From Arthrobacter sp. StoSoilA2 (GTDB taxonomy: Bacteria; Actinomycetota; Actinomycetes; Actinomycetales; Micrococcaceae), in the NCBI RefSeq assembly GCF_019977195.1, contig NZ_AP024643.1, forward strand, positions 992,001 to 1,056,000: a DNA stretch of 64,000 nt. The letters are read 5' to 3'. This document shows, one piece after another, positions 36,526 to 45,258 of the stretch. Under the pieces are notes generated by a model. It saw only the letters and a list, made by a program, of their open reading frames with translations. It searched no databases and had not been told where the DNA came from. How positions within the stretch are numbered: position 1 is the stretch's first letter; each line of letters begins with the position of its first letter. Made by a program: the position numbers and the translations under genes.

Positions 36526-37146
36526 ATGACCAAATTTGCCAAGGATGAATTCGACCGGGTCCCACAGAACAGCTCCCGGCAGGGTGTTCACCGTGACGCC
36601 CAAGAGACAGCCCGCCCCAATTTGTGGCCGGTCTTGACCGTCGGAGCCGTCGCACTGGTGCTGGGACTCGTCGCTTTCCTTATACTTCCGCGGCTTGGCC
36701 TGGTTGCCCCCGGTGCGTCCGCAAGCGTTTCGACGCCGGCGCCCCAGCAGAGTGAAACTTCCCCTTCGGCTGCACCTACCGAATCAAGCAACGCGCCCAT
36801 CGCTTCCGGTGAGCCGAGCCCGGGCACCACACCTTCCGGCGAAGCCTCGGCAACTCCTTCTGCTGCACCGGTGGACAAAACCGTTGCAGTTGCCGTCTAC
36901 AACGGCACGGCTACGGCCGGGCTTGCGAGCCGCGTCGCAGGGCTGGTCCAAGGCGATGGCTGGACGCTGGGAACTGTGGGGAACTGGGGAGGCCTGCCGC
37001 AACAGTCTTCCGTGGTCTTCTACAACGTTCCCGGCCAGAAGGCGAACGCAGAAGCGCTGGGCAAGCTCCTGGGTATTTCCGCCGTTGTTGAATCTCCTGA
37101 AATCCAGCAGCCGCTGGTTGTTGTTGTGGGACCTGGCTACCAGTAG
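36526..37146 (+). CDS. LytR C-terminal domain protein, membrane-anchored
   Basis: A 206-residue protein with a short cytoplasmic head, one TM segment (about residues 33-55), a Ser/Pro/Ala-rich wall-spanning linker, and a LytR_C domain (VAVAVYNGTATAGLASRVAGL to PLVVVVGPGYQ). The DUF3263-LytR_C pairing is common in actinobacteria. The domain occurs at the end of LytR-CpsA-Psr wall-polymer ligases; here it stands alone. Role in envelope assembly is likely but not defined. Confidence 0.85.
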   Translation: MTKFAKDEFDRVPQNSSRQGVHRDAQETARPNLWPVLTVGAVALVLGLVAFLILPRLGLVAPGASASVSTPAPQQSETSPSAAPTESSNAPIASGEPSPGTTPSGEASATPSAAPVDKTVAVAVYNGTATAGLASRVAGLVQGDGWTLGTVGNWGGLPQQSSVVFYNVPGQKANAEALGKLLGISAVVESPEIQQPLVVVVGPGYQ

Positions 37147-37335
37147 TTCCGCCGATCTTCGAGCATTTTCCCGGGGTTCCAGCCTCGAAAGTGGCAACTC
37201 GGTTAAGCCTCAATAACAAAAGTCATGGTGGACCCCTCCGCAGCAGCGCGCGGCGAGTGACTGTGGTTACAGTGGATTGATTCCGGTCCGGAGATCCCGG
37301 CAACCGGTCTTGGCTACTGTGAAAGTGTGGGCATC

Positions 37336-37539
37336 ATGGCTTTGGGAACCGTCAAATGGTTCAATGCCGAAAAAGGGTATGGATTCATCACTGTGGATGA
37401 CTCCGGCGACGACGTCTTCGTGCACTGGTCCGCGATTCAGATGGAAGGCTTCCGCGCTCTTGAGGAAGGCCAGCGGGTGGAGTTCGAATTAGGCGAAGGT
37501 CAGAAGGGTCCGCAGGCCGAAAGTGTCCGCGTTGCATAG
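37336..37539 (+). CDS. Cold-shock protein (CspA family)
   Basis: A 67-residue single cold-shock domain with RNP1-like KGYGFITV and RNP2-like VFVHWSAI, binding single-stranded RNA or DNA as a chaperone. ATG 37336 gives the canonical MALGTVKWFNAEKG; the GTG at 37327 would add three residues. It sits upstream of the CIRCE-controlled groEL with no shared transcript evident. Confidence 0.93.
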   Translation: MALGTVKWFNAEKGYGFITVDDSGDDVFVHWSAIQMEGFRALEEGQRVEFELGEGQKGPQAESVRVA

Positions 37540-37606
37540 TCCCCTCGGCCGTCGCGCCAGCTAACGGCTGAAACCCCTTTGTTTATAGCGCAAAGTGGCG
37601 CTTCTG

Positions 37607-37633
37607 CTTGCACTCTCCCCGGTCGAGTGCTAA
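37607..37633. promoter_or_regulatory. CIRCE element 1 (HrcA operator)
   Basis: CTTGCACTC - 9 bases - GAGTGCTAA, matching the CIRCE consensus TTAGCACTC-N9-GAGTGCTAA with two differences in the left arm. Confidence 0.88.
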
Positions 37634-37641
37634 TTATTGAT

Positions 37642-37668
37642 TTAGCACTCCTACGCTTCGACTGCTAA
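37642..37668. promoter_or_regulatory. CIRCE element 2 (HrcA operator)
   Basis: TTAGCACTC - 9 bases - GACTGCTAA, one difference from the consensus. It lies 8 bases after element 1; the two share GAGTGCTAA/TTAGCACTC as a further inverted pair. Confidence 0.88.
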
Positions 37669-37852
37669 CTGCGGCCCGGTTTACGCCGGCAGTAGATGGC
37701 TCTCGGAACGTCAGGAGGATCAAGAAACACCTTGGTGGGGTGAGGTCCGGAGCGCGGGGCATACAGAGGCCGCAAGCAAAGGACCGTCCGTCGCGGGCAC
37801 CCTATCTGACAGGTTCCTTCTTAACGACTGTCCCGAAAGGACTACCGCCGTT

Positions 37853-39478
37853 ATGGCCAAGATCATTGCATTTGATGAAGAGGCACGCCGCGGCCTCGAG
37901 CGGGGCCTGAACATCCTCGCCGACGCCGTCAAGGTCACCCTCGGCCCGCGTGGACGCAACGTCGTCCTCGAAAAGAAGTGGGGCGCCCCCACGATCACCA
38001 ACGATGGTGTTTCCATCGCCAAGGAGATCGAGCTGGACGATCCTTACGAGAAGATCGGTGCTGAGCTGGTCAAGGAAGTTGCCAAGAAGACGGATGACGT
38101 CGCTGGCGACGGTACCACCACCGCTACGGTTCTCGCCCAGGCACTGGTCAAGGAAGGCCTGCGCAACGTTGCCGCCGGCGCCGACCCCCTGTCCCTGAAG
38201 CGCGGCATCGAGAAGGCCGTCGAGGCCGTCATCACCGAGCTGCTCGCCTCCGCCAAGGAGATCGAGACCAAGGAAGAGATCGCAGCTACGGCTTCCATCT
38301 CCGCCGGCGACCCGGAAATCGGCAGCCTCATTGCCGAGGCCCTGGACAAGGTGGGCAAGGAAGGCGTCATCACGGTCGAAGAGTCCAACACCTTCGGCCT
38401 GGAGCTCGAACTCACCGAAGGCATGCGCTTCGACAAGGGTTACATCTCCGCTTACTTCGTCACCGACGCTGAGCGCCAGGAAACGGTCCTCGAAGACCCG
38501 TACATCCTGATCGTGAACTCCAAGATCTCCAACGTGAAGGAACTTGTCACGGTCCTGGAGAAGGTCATGCAGTCCAACAAGCCGCTGCTGATCATCGCTG
38601 AAGACATCGAGGGCGAGGCCCTGGCCACCCTGATCGTCAACAAGATCCGTGGCACCTTCAAGTCTGTTGCCGTCAAGGCTCCGGGCTTCGGTGACCGCCG
38701 CAAGGCACAGCTCGCCGACATCGCCATCCTCACCGGTGGCCAGGTCATCTCGGAAGAGGTCGGCCTCAAGCTGGAGAACGCTGGACTGGATCTCCTCGGT
38801 ACCGCCCGCAAGGTTGTCGTTACCAAGGACGAGACCACCATCGTTGAAGGTGCCGGCGACGCCGACCAGATCGCAGGCCGCGTTGCCCAGATCCGCGCCG
38901 AGATCGAGAACTCCGATTCCGACTACGACCGCGAGAAGCTGCAGGAACGCCTGGCCAAGCTGGCCGGCGGCGTTGCAGTCATCAAGGCCGGTGCCGCAAC
39001 CGAGGTTGAGCTCAAGGAACGCAAGCACCGCATTGAGGACGCTGTCCGCAACGCCAAGGCTGCTGTTGAAGAAGGCATCGTTGCCGGTGGTGGCGTTGCC
39101 CTCATCCAGGCTGGCGCCAAGGCATTCGCCAACCTCACCCTCCAGGGTGACGAAGCAACCGGTGCCAACATCGTCAAGGTTGCCATCGATGCTCCGCTGA
39201 AGCAGATCGCCTTCAACGCCGGCCTCGAGCCGGGCGTTGTTGCAGACAAGGTTCGCGGCCTGCCTTCCGGCCACGGCCTGAACGCTGCCACGGGTGTTTA
39301 CGAAGACCTGCTGGCTGCTGGCGTCAACGACCCCGTAAAGGTCACCCGCTCGGCTCTCCAGAACGCTGCTTCCATCGCTGGTCTGTTCCTGACCACCGAG
39401 GCTGTAGTTGCCGACAAGCCTGAGAAGAACGCTCCGGCTGCCGGTGGCGACGACATGGGCGGCATGGGCGGCTTCTAA
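37853..39478 (+). CDS. groL: 60-kDa chaperonin GroEL
   Basis: A 541-residue type I chaperonin, complete from MAKIIAFDEEARRGLERG to the Met/Gly-rich tail GGDDMGGMGGF. VAGDGTTTATVLAQAL carries the ATPase Asp, and GGGVALIQ the C-terminal equatorial motif. No groES precedes it, so this is the stand-alone copy typical of actinobacteria, where a groES-groEL pair lies elsewhere. Codon use is strongly biased, as expected of a highly expressed gene. HrcA control is indicated by two CIRCE operators. Confidence 0.97.
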   Translation: MAKIIAFDEEARRGLERGLNILADAVKVTLGPRGRNVVLEKKWGAPTITNDGVSIAKEIELDDPYEKIGAELVKEVAKKTDDVAGDGTTTATVLAQALVKEGLRNVAAGADPLSLKRGIEKAVEAVITELLASAKEIETKEEIAATASISAGDPEIGSLIAEALDKVGKEGVITVEESNTFGLELELTEGMRFDKGYISAYFVTDAERQETVLEDPYILIVNSKISNVKELVTVLEKVMQSNKPLLIIAEDIEGEALATLIVNKIRGTFKSVAVKAPGFGDRRKAQLADIAILTGGQVISEEVGLKLENAGLDLLGTARKVVVTKDETTIVEGAGDADQIAGRVAQIRAEIENSDSDYDREKLQERLAKLAGGVAVIKAGAATEVELKERKHRIEDAVRNAKAAVEEGIVAGGGVALIQAGAKAFANLTLQGDEATGANIVKVAIDAPLKQIAFNAGLEPGVVADKVRGLPSGHGLNAATGVYEDLLAAGVNDPVKVTRSALQNAASIAGLFLTTEAVVADKPEKNAPAAGGDDMGGMGGF

Positions 39479-39508
39479 GCCTCCTAAGCTGTAGCGTCAC
39501 GCTTTAGA

Positions 39509-39556
39509 GCAAACGACGGCGGTCCTCACCATTTGGTGGGGGCCGCCGTCGTTTGC
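39509..39556 (+). terminator. Hairpin after groEL
   Basis: A 22-base arm at 39509-39530 pairs with 39535-39556 with one mismatch and a 4-base loop; no clear U-tract. It is 30 bases after the groEL stop. Confidence 0.85.
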
Positions 39557-39560
39557 GTCC

Positions 39561-39632
39561 GCGCCCAAGTAGGTAGCAGCAGATGCCCTTTTCAGCGTTC
39601 AAAAGGGCATCTGCTGCTACTGGGTTGGGCGC
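39561..39632. repeat. Second long hairpin after groEL
   Basis: GTAGCAGCAGATGCCCTTTT (39573-39592) pairs perfectly with 39601-39620 around an 8-base loop, and GCGCCCAA (39561-39568) pairs with TTGGGCGC (39625-39632) outside it. It reaches to 44 bases before the RNase H start. Confidence 0.85.
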
Positions 39633-39675
39633 TAGCACGCTTTCAGTGTCTGTGCGGTCTGGCAGGATTGAAGGC

Positions 39676-40719
39676 ATGACGATTATTGCTGCCGCCGATG
39701 GCTCTGCCCTCGGCAATCCCGGGCCGGCCGGTTGGGCCTGGTACGTTGACGATTCCTGTTGGCGCGCCGGAGGTTGGCCACACGGCACCAACAACATGGG
39801 CGAGCTCATGGCTGTCCTGGACCTGTTCCGTTCCACGGCCCACATACCGCAGGAAGAACTGCTGATCCTTTGCGACAGCCAGTACGTCATCAACTGCATC
39901 ACCAAGTGGATGCCCGGGTGGAAGCGGAAGGGCTGGCGGAAGGCTGACGGAAAGCCCGTGCTGAACGTTGACCTCCTCAAGGACATCGACCAAGCAATCG
40001 TCGGGCGCAAATACACGTTTGAATGGGTCAAGGGTCACGCCGGACATGACCTCAACGAGGCAGCAGACGAGCGCGCACGCGCCGTAGCCACCGCCTTCCA
40101 GCAGGGCACGGCAGCTCCCATCGGACCGGGGTTTACGGGCTCACACCAAGTCTTGGCCGAACCTGTTCCTGCCGCAGCGGCCGCCGGCACCGGGGCCGTT
40201 CCCACAGCCGGATCCGTACGCACAGCAGGGGCCGTTCCCACGACCACTCCAGTTCCGCCGGCCAGAGCCGGGCGCGGATTCCAATCCCACTCGGAACCCG
40301 CCCTGTTTGGGGAGTCGGGTATCTTCGGCCAGCCGGATCTTTTCAGTGAACTGGACGAGGATGCGTCCGCGCGGGAATTGCCCGCGGAGGAAGTCGTGGT
40401 TGCCCTGGAGCGCGAACTCCTGCGCCCCGATGTGAGGACTGACATCGGCAGGATTGGAGTATTGCTTCATCCCGACTTTGCCGAGATTGGCAGCTCCGGT
40501 CGCTTCTGGACCCGGGACGCCATGATGGTCGCCCTCGAGGAGGACCCCGGCGAACCGATTGAACTGGAAGTTCTTAGCGCCGATCGCTTGAGTGAGAACA
40601 CGATCCTGCTGAACTACCGCAGTTTCGCGCACTCAGGTTCGGCCCTCCGCAGTTCCGTTTGGCTCCTGGACCGAGGCCAGTGGCGGCTCCGATTCCACCA
40701 GGGAACCCCCGAAAACTGA
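39676..40719 (+). CDS. RNase HI-like domain fused to a DUF4440 domain
   Basis: A 347-residue two-domain protein. Residues 1-145 are an RNase HI domain with the acidic catalytic set Asp8 (AAADGSALGNPG), Glu43 (NNMGELMAV), Asp67 (ILCDSQYVI) and Asp131 (AADERARA). An Ala/Pro-rich linker (about 155-205) follows, then a DUF4440/NTF2-like domain (about 240-347, ELLRPDVRTDIGRIGVLLHPDF to WRLRFHQGTP). The first would degrade RNA in RNA-DNA hybrids; the second is a ligand or partner pocket of unknown role. ATG 39676 is chosen since the upstream frame runs into a hairpin. Confidence 0.85.
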   Translation: MTIIAAADGSALGNPGPAGWAWYVDDSCWRAGGWPHGTNNMGELMAVLDLFRSTAHIPQEELLILCDSQYVINCITKWMPGWKRKGWRKADGKPVLNVDLLKDIDQAIVGRKYTFEWVKGHAGHDLNEAADERARAVATAFQQGTAAPIGPGFTGSHQVLAEPVPAAAAAGTGAVPTAGSVRTAGAVPTTTPVPPARAGRGFQSHSEPALFGESGIFGQPDLFSELDEDASARELPAEEVVVALERELLRPDVRTDIGRIGVLLHPDFAEIGSSGRFWTRDAMMVALEEDPGEPIELEVLSADRLSENTILLNYRSFAHSGSALRSSVWLLDRGQWRLRFHQGTPEN

Positions 40720-40788
40720 CCCAACCGGAAGCAAACAGGAAGCACAGCAGAGGAAGTACAGCGCGCAGGAAGCAACGGGCTTTAATGA

Positions 40789-40832
40789 CCTGCGGGGCGG
40801 CTGCACAGGGGGAAGACAGCCGGCCCCGCAGG
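40789..40832. terminator. Hairpin between convergent genes
   Basis: CCTGCGGGGCGGCTG (40789-40803) pairs with CAGCCGGCCCCGCAGG (40817-40832) with a one-base bulge. It lies between the RNase H gene and the WXG100 gene. Confidence 0.8.
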
Positions 40833-40878
40833 AGCTTATAGCTAGCTGGACCGTGAATGTAGCTTGATCGTGGAGCCC

Positions 40879-41169
40879 TTAGTAGGCGAACCGCTGCGTG
40901 TTGCCCTGCTCCACTTCGAGGTAGCTTGCGGCTGCCGACGCCAAAGCCATGTTGATGGAAGCCAGTGAAGCCTCGACTTTGTTTTGCGTCAGGGACCATT
41001 CAAGGACAAGCGATTGGAAGTTCGTTGCCGCGGAGCCTTTCCACGTGGCTTGGAGCTCGTCCAGTCCTAGTTTCATGGCTTGCACGTCCGTGCTGATGCG
41101 GTCAACGGTTGCTTTAACGTTGGACGACTTGAGCTGAAGGAGCTCTGTGTCGACGGAAATGACGCTCAT
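40879..41169 (-). CDS. WXG100 (ESAT-6-like) protein
   Basis: A 96-residue helical hairpin protein with the central W-x-G turn Trp43-Lys-Gly45 (LQATWKGSAATNF) and helices on both sides, the size and pattern of type VII secretion substrates. The C-terminal end reads YLEVEQGNTQRFAY, close to the YxxxD/E export signal. No EccC ATPase, second WXG partner or toxin is adjacent, so it must be exported by a system encoded elsewhere if it is exported at all. Confidence 0.85.
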   Translation of the reverse strand: MSVISVDTELLQLKSSNVKATVDRISTDVQAMKLGLDELQATWKGSAATNFQSLVLEWSLTQNKVEASLASINMALASAAASYLEVEQGNTQRFAY

Positions 41170-41339
41170 GGGTGATGCCTTTCGACGATGATGTTCCGCT
41201 GCTCGCGGCGGTGTGCGTGGCCACAACATCGAGCCTAGGCAGCCGCTTGGGGGCGGGGAACAATCATTCGTCGCTATGTGGATAACCGCTCCGTTGATGA
41301 GCCGTCATACAGGTAATGCCAATGCGGGGGACACCCGCG

Positions 41340-42785
41340 TTACTGCGATATCAGCTCCGCGGGCTCCTCGCGGAACGGGAGGCTGACCACCAAAGTTGCG
41401 CCGCCGCCGTCGGTCTCTTTCACCCGGACGCTGCCCCCATGCGAGCCAACGATGGCGGCCACAATGGCCAGTCCAAGGCCACTGCCGCCGGTCTCGCGGG
41501 TGCGGGAGGTATCGGCACGGTAGAAGCGTTCAAAGATCTTGTTCGTCTCAGCCTCCGGAATGCCGGCCCCGTGATCCCGTATTTCGATGACCGAAAGCGT
41601 GCCTTCAGGACTGCTCCGTACACCAACGGCGAGTTCTATGGGGGTACCCTCTGGCGTGTAGCGCAGGGCGTTGCCCACCAGGTTGCCGATTACCTGCCGG
41701 AGCTTGGCCTCATCGCCGTGGACCGGGGCCGGGGTAGGGGAGGATCCGTCGAGACCGATGAGCGTGATGTTCCGGTTGCCGGATGAGGCCTTGGTATCCA
41801 CCACGGCGTCGTGCGCCAACAACTGAAGGTCCACAGGCTTGAGCTGCAACGGCCGCTGCTCGTCCAGCCGGGCCAGTAGGAGCAGGTCTTCCACCATGGA
41901 ACCCATCCGCTTGGCTTCGCTTTCGATTCTGCCCATGGCGGTGGCGACGTCTTCGGGAGTCGCCAGCGCGCCGTGGCGGTAAAGCTCAGAGAAACCGCGA
42001 ATGGTGACCAAGGGTGTCCGGAGCTCATGGGAAGCATCCGCAGCGAAGCGGCGCATCCGGGCTTCAGAAGCGGCGCGCGCCGCAAAGGAGGCCTCAATGT
42101 GGGCCAACATTGCGTTCAGCGAAGCGCCGAGGCGGCCCACCTCTGTATGGGGGTTGTCGATTTCCACGCGTCGTGAGAGGTCGCCTGCGGCGATGGCTGC
42201 GGCTGTCTTCTCCACCCGGGCCAGGGGCCTGAAGGATCGTGCCACAGTCCATGTAGCGATGAAGAACGCCAGAACCAGGGTCAGCAGGCCAACACCAACC
42301 ACCACCAATACGGCGTGTTCCATGACTTTGTCCACGGGCGTCAACGGCAGGCCGATAATGACCACGCCGTTCTGCCCGTTGGCCACGACGCCCACGGCGA
42401 CGACACGCCAGTTGCTGCCGGCGGTGCCACTCACTTGGAACGGGGCATTGCCGCGCGCATTGGCCTCGGCAGGAGTGATGTTCGCGATCGCCGGACGGTC
42501 GCTTTGCATGCCGCCAAAGGGATACGGCGAAAGCCCCGGAACATACAGGGTCAGCGAGTAGTCCGTGGGGACGGCAGGGTTCGGCTCGGACAGCTTGTCG
42601 AATGACTGCTGGTCCTGGGCCAGTGCGACGGCGGCCTTGAGTTTGTCATCAACCTGGCCTTGCAGGTAGCTCTTGACGAGCGTCAGCGTGCCGGCGCCCG
42701 TCGCGGCCAGCGCGAGGAGTAGCAGTCCCATGATGATGGCGACGAGCTGCGACCTCAGGGACGCCGCTTTCCAGCGTTGCAGCAA
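41340..42785 (-). CDS. Two-component sensor histidine kinase
   Basis: A 481-residue membrane kinase: TM1 (about 16-38), an extracytoplasmic sensor region, TM2 (about 180-203), HAMP, then HisKA with the phospho-acceptor His253 in FAADASHELRTPL and an HATPase_c domain with the N-box NLVGNALRYTPEG and GSGLGLAIV. It resembles the TcrY/TrcS group. It starts 2 bases after the response regulator stop, so the pair is co-translated. The signal is unknown. Confidence 0.92.
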   Translation of the reverse strand: MLQRWKAASLRSQLVAIIMGLLLLALAATGAGTLTLVKSYLQGQVDDKLKAAVALAQDQQSFDKLSEPNPAVPTDYSLTLYVPGLSPYPFGGMQSDRPAIANITPAEANARGNAPFQVSGTAGSNWRVVAVGVVANGQNGVVIIGLPLTPVDKVMEHAVLVVVGVGLLTLVLAFFIATWTVARSFRPLARVEKTAAAIAAGDLSRRVEIDNPHTEVGRLGASLNAMLAHIEASFAARAASEARMRRFAADASHELRTPLVTIRGFSELYRHGALATPEDVATAMGRIESEAKRMGSMVEDLLLLARLDEQRPLQLKPVDLQLLAHDAVVDTKASSGNRNITLIGLDGSSPTPAPVHGDEAKLRQVIGNLVGNALRYTPEGTPIELAVGVRSSPEGTLSVIEIRDHGAGIPEAETNKIFERFYRADTSRTRETGGSGLGLAIVAAIVGSHGGSVRVKETDGGGATLVVSLPFREEPAELISQ

Positions 42786-42787
42786 GG

Positions 42788-43507
42788 TCAGCGCTTCTCT
42801 GCCGTTCGCAGCACGTAGCCCACTCCGCGCTTGGTCTGGATGAGGGCTGCGGCATCGGGGTCGATGTCCACCTTGCGGCGCAGGTAGGAGATGTACGACT
42901 CAACGATCGAGGCGTCGCCATTGAAGTCGTATTCCCAAACGTGGTCCAGGATCTGTGCCTTGGAGAGAACGCGGTTGGGGTTCAGCATGAGGTAGCGCAG
43001 GAGCTTGAACTCGGTGGGGGACAGCTCAATGACCGTGCCGCCGCGCCGGACCTCGTGGGCGTCGTCGTCGAGTTCGAGATCGTCCACGCGGATCACGGCG
43101 TCGTCATCCTCAAGGGGCTGGGTCCGGCGCAGTACGGCGCGGATGCGGGCCACTACTTCGTCAAGGCTGAAGGGCTTGGTGACGTAGTCGTCCCCGCCCA
43201 CAGTCAGGCCCGTTACCTTGTCCTCGGTGTCGTCCTTCGCCGTGAGGAACAGGACCGGGAAGTGTTTGCCTGCGGCACGGAGCCGACGCGTCACTGTGAA
43301 GCCGTCCATGTCGGGCAGCATGACGTCCAGGACCGCGAGGTCGGGGGCGTGGAGGTCGGCGGCGGCCAGGGCTTCGCGCCCATTGGATGCGGCAACGACC
43401 TCGAAACCTGCAAACCGCAGGGACGTGGAGAGAAGCTCGCGGATGTTGGGTTCGTCGTCGACGACAAGGAGCTTGGCTTCGGGGCCGTTCTTTTTCATGA
43501 CACCCAT
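42788..43507 (-). CDS. OmpR-family response regulator
   Basis: A 239-residue regulator: receiver domain with the acidic pocket VVDDEP, phospho-acceptor Asp61 (LAVLDVMLPD) and Lys in DDYVTKPFSL, followed by a winged-helix Trans_reg_C domain (ELSPTEFKLLRYLMLNPNRV to RRKVDIDPD, RGVGYVLR). Partner of the kinase immediately downstream. MKKNG at 43498 is an alternative start. Confidence 0.93.
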   Translation of the reverse strand: MGVMKKNGPEAKLLVVDDEPNIRELLSTSLRFAGFEVVAASNGREALAAADLHAPDLAVLDVMLPDMDGFTVTRRLRAAGKHFPVLFLTAKDDTEDKVTGLTVGGDDYVTKPFSLDEVVARIRAVLRRTQPLEDDDAVIRVDDLELDDDAHEVRRGGTVIELSPTEFKLLRYLMLNPNRVLSKAQILDHVWEYDFNGDASIVESYISYLRRKVDIDPDAAALIQTKRGVGYVLRTAEKR

Positions 43508-43565
43508 GATGCTCCCAGTTTCTGTGAGTTATCTGGATGCTTGATGTGAGAAGGCTGCGCGCCGC

Positions 43566-44201
43566 TTAGACTCCGAGGGCGAGTCCTGCGCCGAGGGCTC
43601 CCATGGTCACAGCGATCCCGCCGTCCAGGATCCGCCAGGACTTGGGCCGCGCGAAGAAGCCGCGCAGGAATCTGGCACCGAAGCCCAGGGAACAGAACCA
43701 GAGGACACTTCCCAGCATCGCCCCGGCTCCGAACCACCATTGCAAAGAACTGCCTTGGGCACTGGCCAGCGAACCAATAAGCGCGATGTCCAGGTAGACA
43801 TGCGGGTTTAGCCACGTCAGCGCCAGTACGGTGGTGAGTACAGCGGCGAGGCCACGTTTGGCGTCGCCGCCGGTGGACGGCGTATCGGAAGAATCGAGCG
43901 CCTGTGGGCGAAGGGCGCGACGCGCAGCAAGAACCCCGTAAGCCACCAGGAATGCCGCGCCGACAAAGCGCAAGATCACGACGGCGGCAGGAACGGCCGC
44001 GATCAGTGCGCCTGTACCAAGCACGCCGGCGGCGATAAGAAGGGCGTCTGAGAGAGCGCATACTGCGACGACCGCACCTACGTGTTTGCCAAGGATTCCT
44101 TGTCGCAGCACGAAGGCATTTTGGGCACCGATAGCAACGATGAGGCCAAGACCGGTCGCAAGGCCGAGGCCTGCCGAGTTGAAGAAGTCAGAGAAAGTCA
44201 C
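43566..44201 (-). CDS. lysE: LysE/ArgO-family amino acid exporter
   Basis: A 211-residue membrane protein with six hydrophobic segments. GLIVAIGAQNAFVLRQGILG is the LysE-family TM1 signature, and LTWLNPHVYLDIALIGSL the second conserved block. It exports basic amino acids (lysine/arginine). A LysR-type regulator is divergent 68 bases away, the standard LysE-LysG or ArgO-ArgP arrangement, so it should be induced by intracellular basic amino acids. Confidence 0.92.
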   Translation of the reverse strand: MTFSDFFNSAGLGLATGLGLIVAIGAQNAFVLRQGILGKHVGAVVAVCALSDALLIAAGVLGTGALIAAVPAAVVILRFVGAAFLVAYGVLAARRALRPQALDSSDTPSTGGDAKRGLAAVLTTVLALTWLNPHVYLDIALIGSLASAQGSSLQWWFGAGAMLGSVLWFCSLGFGARFLRGFFARPKSWRILDGGIAVTMGALGAGLALGV

Positions 44202-44255
44202 CCTTGAAAACTATGGGGCGAACGAAACTTAGACCAGCTAATGTTTTTCACGTCG

Positions 44256-44272
44256 CATAAGATCTTCTTATG
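44256..44272. promoter_or_regulatory. Palindrome at the lysE/lysG divergent promoter
   Basis: CATAAGA and TCTTATG are perfect inverted arms around TCT. The site overlaps the regulator's start codon (44270), fitting autoregulation by the LysR-type protein. Confidence 0.55.
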
Positions 44273-45175
44273 CCACAGTTTCCTTCTGAGCAGTTGTTGA
44301 CGTTCGCCACCGTACTTTCGGAAGGCACACTGGATGCGGCAGCGCGCCGGCTGCACATCACGCCGTCGGCCGTGTCCCAACGTTTGAAGGCGCTTGAGCA
44401 ATCGTCCGGAAGGGTCCTGCTCCAGCGGAGCAATCCCGCGCAGGCCACGGAAGCGGGCGAAGTGGTGCTTCGCCTTGCCCGCCAAGTAGCCCAGCTGGAG
44501 GCAGATGCAGGCGTCGAGTTGGGTTTGGGCGCGGACGGTCCGCAGCTGGCTGTGCCGATCGTGGTGAATGCGGACTCGCTTGCGGTCTGGTTCCTGCAAG
44601 CACTTGCCCGTGTGCCCAGCGATCTCAACATCACCTTTGACCTGCACCGCGACGATGAACAACACTCCACCTCGATGCTGCGTTCGGGGACCGTCATGGC
44701 TGCGGTCACAGCCACTCCGGACCCGGTGCAGGGCTGCCGGGTGGAGAGCCTCGGAGTCATGCGTTACCGGGCAGTGGCAGCTGCGGTCTTTGTGGACCGC
44801 TGGTTTGCGGACGGGGTGGACGGAGGCCGGCTCAATACAGCACCGGCCGTGGATTTCGACCGAAAGGACACCTATCAGTGGGCTTTCGTGGAATCGTGGC
44901 CGGGTGCTTCAAAGGCACAACAGAAGGGGCCGCGACACTACGTGCCGGCTTCACAGGACTTTGGCGATGCCATTCGCCTGGGCTTGGGCTGGGGATTGAT
45001 TCCGGAGGTTCAATGCGGGCCGGACATTGCCGACGGGCGCTTGATTGAACTCGCTCCCGCGCGCCCCTTTGATGTTCCGCTCTACTGGCAGCGCTGGAAG
45101 ACGGCATCAAAAGTGCTCGACGTCGTCAGCTCCATAGTGCGCGAAGTCTCCGCCGAGTACCTTCGAACGCCCTAG
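44270..45175 (+). CDS. lysG: LysR-family regulator (LysG/ArgP type)
   Basis: A 301-residue LysR-type regulator with the N-terminal winged helix LLTFATVLSEGTLDAAARRLHITPSAVSQRLKALE (residues 9-43) and a C-terminal effector-binding domain. It is divergent from the exporter gene, which it probably activates in response to lysine or arginine. Start ATG 44270 gives the family N-terminus MPQFPSEQL. Confidence 0.9.
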   Translation: MPQFPSEQLLTFATVLSEGTLDAAARRLHITPSAVSQRLKALEQSSGRVLLQRSNPAQATEAGEVVLRLARQVAQLEADAGVELGLGADGPQLAVPIVVNADSLAVWFLQALARVPSDLNITFDLHRDDEQHSTSMLRSGTVMAAVTATPDPVQGCRVESLGVMRYRAVAAAVFVDRWFADGVDGGRLNTAPAVDFDRKDTYQWAFVESWPGASKAQQKGPRHYVPASQDFGDAIRLGLGWGLIPEVQCGPDIADGRLIELAPARPFDVPLYWQRWKTASKVLDVVSSIVREVSAEYLRTP

Positions 45176-45258
45176 CCCGGGACATCCCCAAGGCTTAAGA
45201 TCTGAACACGCCCACGGATGCTCCTAAAAATGTCAGTGCCCCATTCCACACTGGAAGC

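Larger units (their letters stand above)
37540..37852. other. groEL promoter region and long leader
   Basis: No gene. It holds two CIRCE operators (37607-37668) and then a leader of roughly 185 bases before the groEL ATG, with nothing recognised in it apart from AGGAGGATC near 37711, which precedes no long frame. Confidence 0.6.

Noticed and set aside
37802..39274. 490-codon open frame on the - strand
   Set aside because: Antisense to groEL, a known artefact of its strong codon bias.
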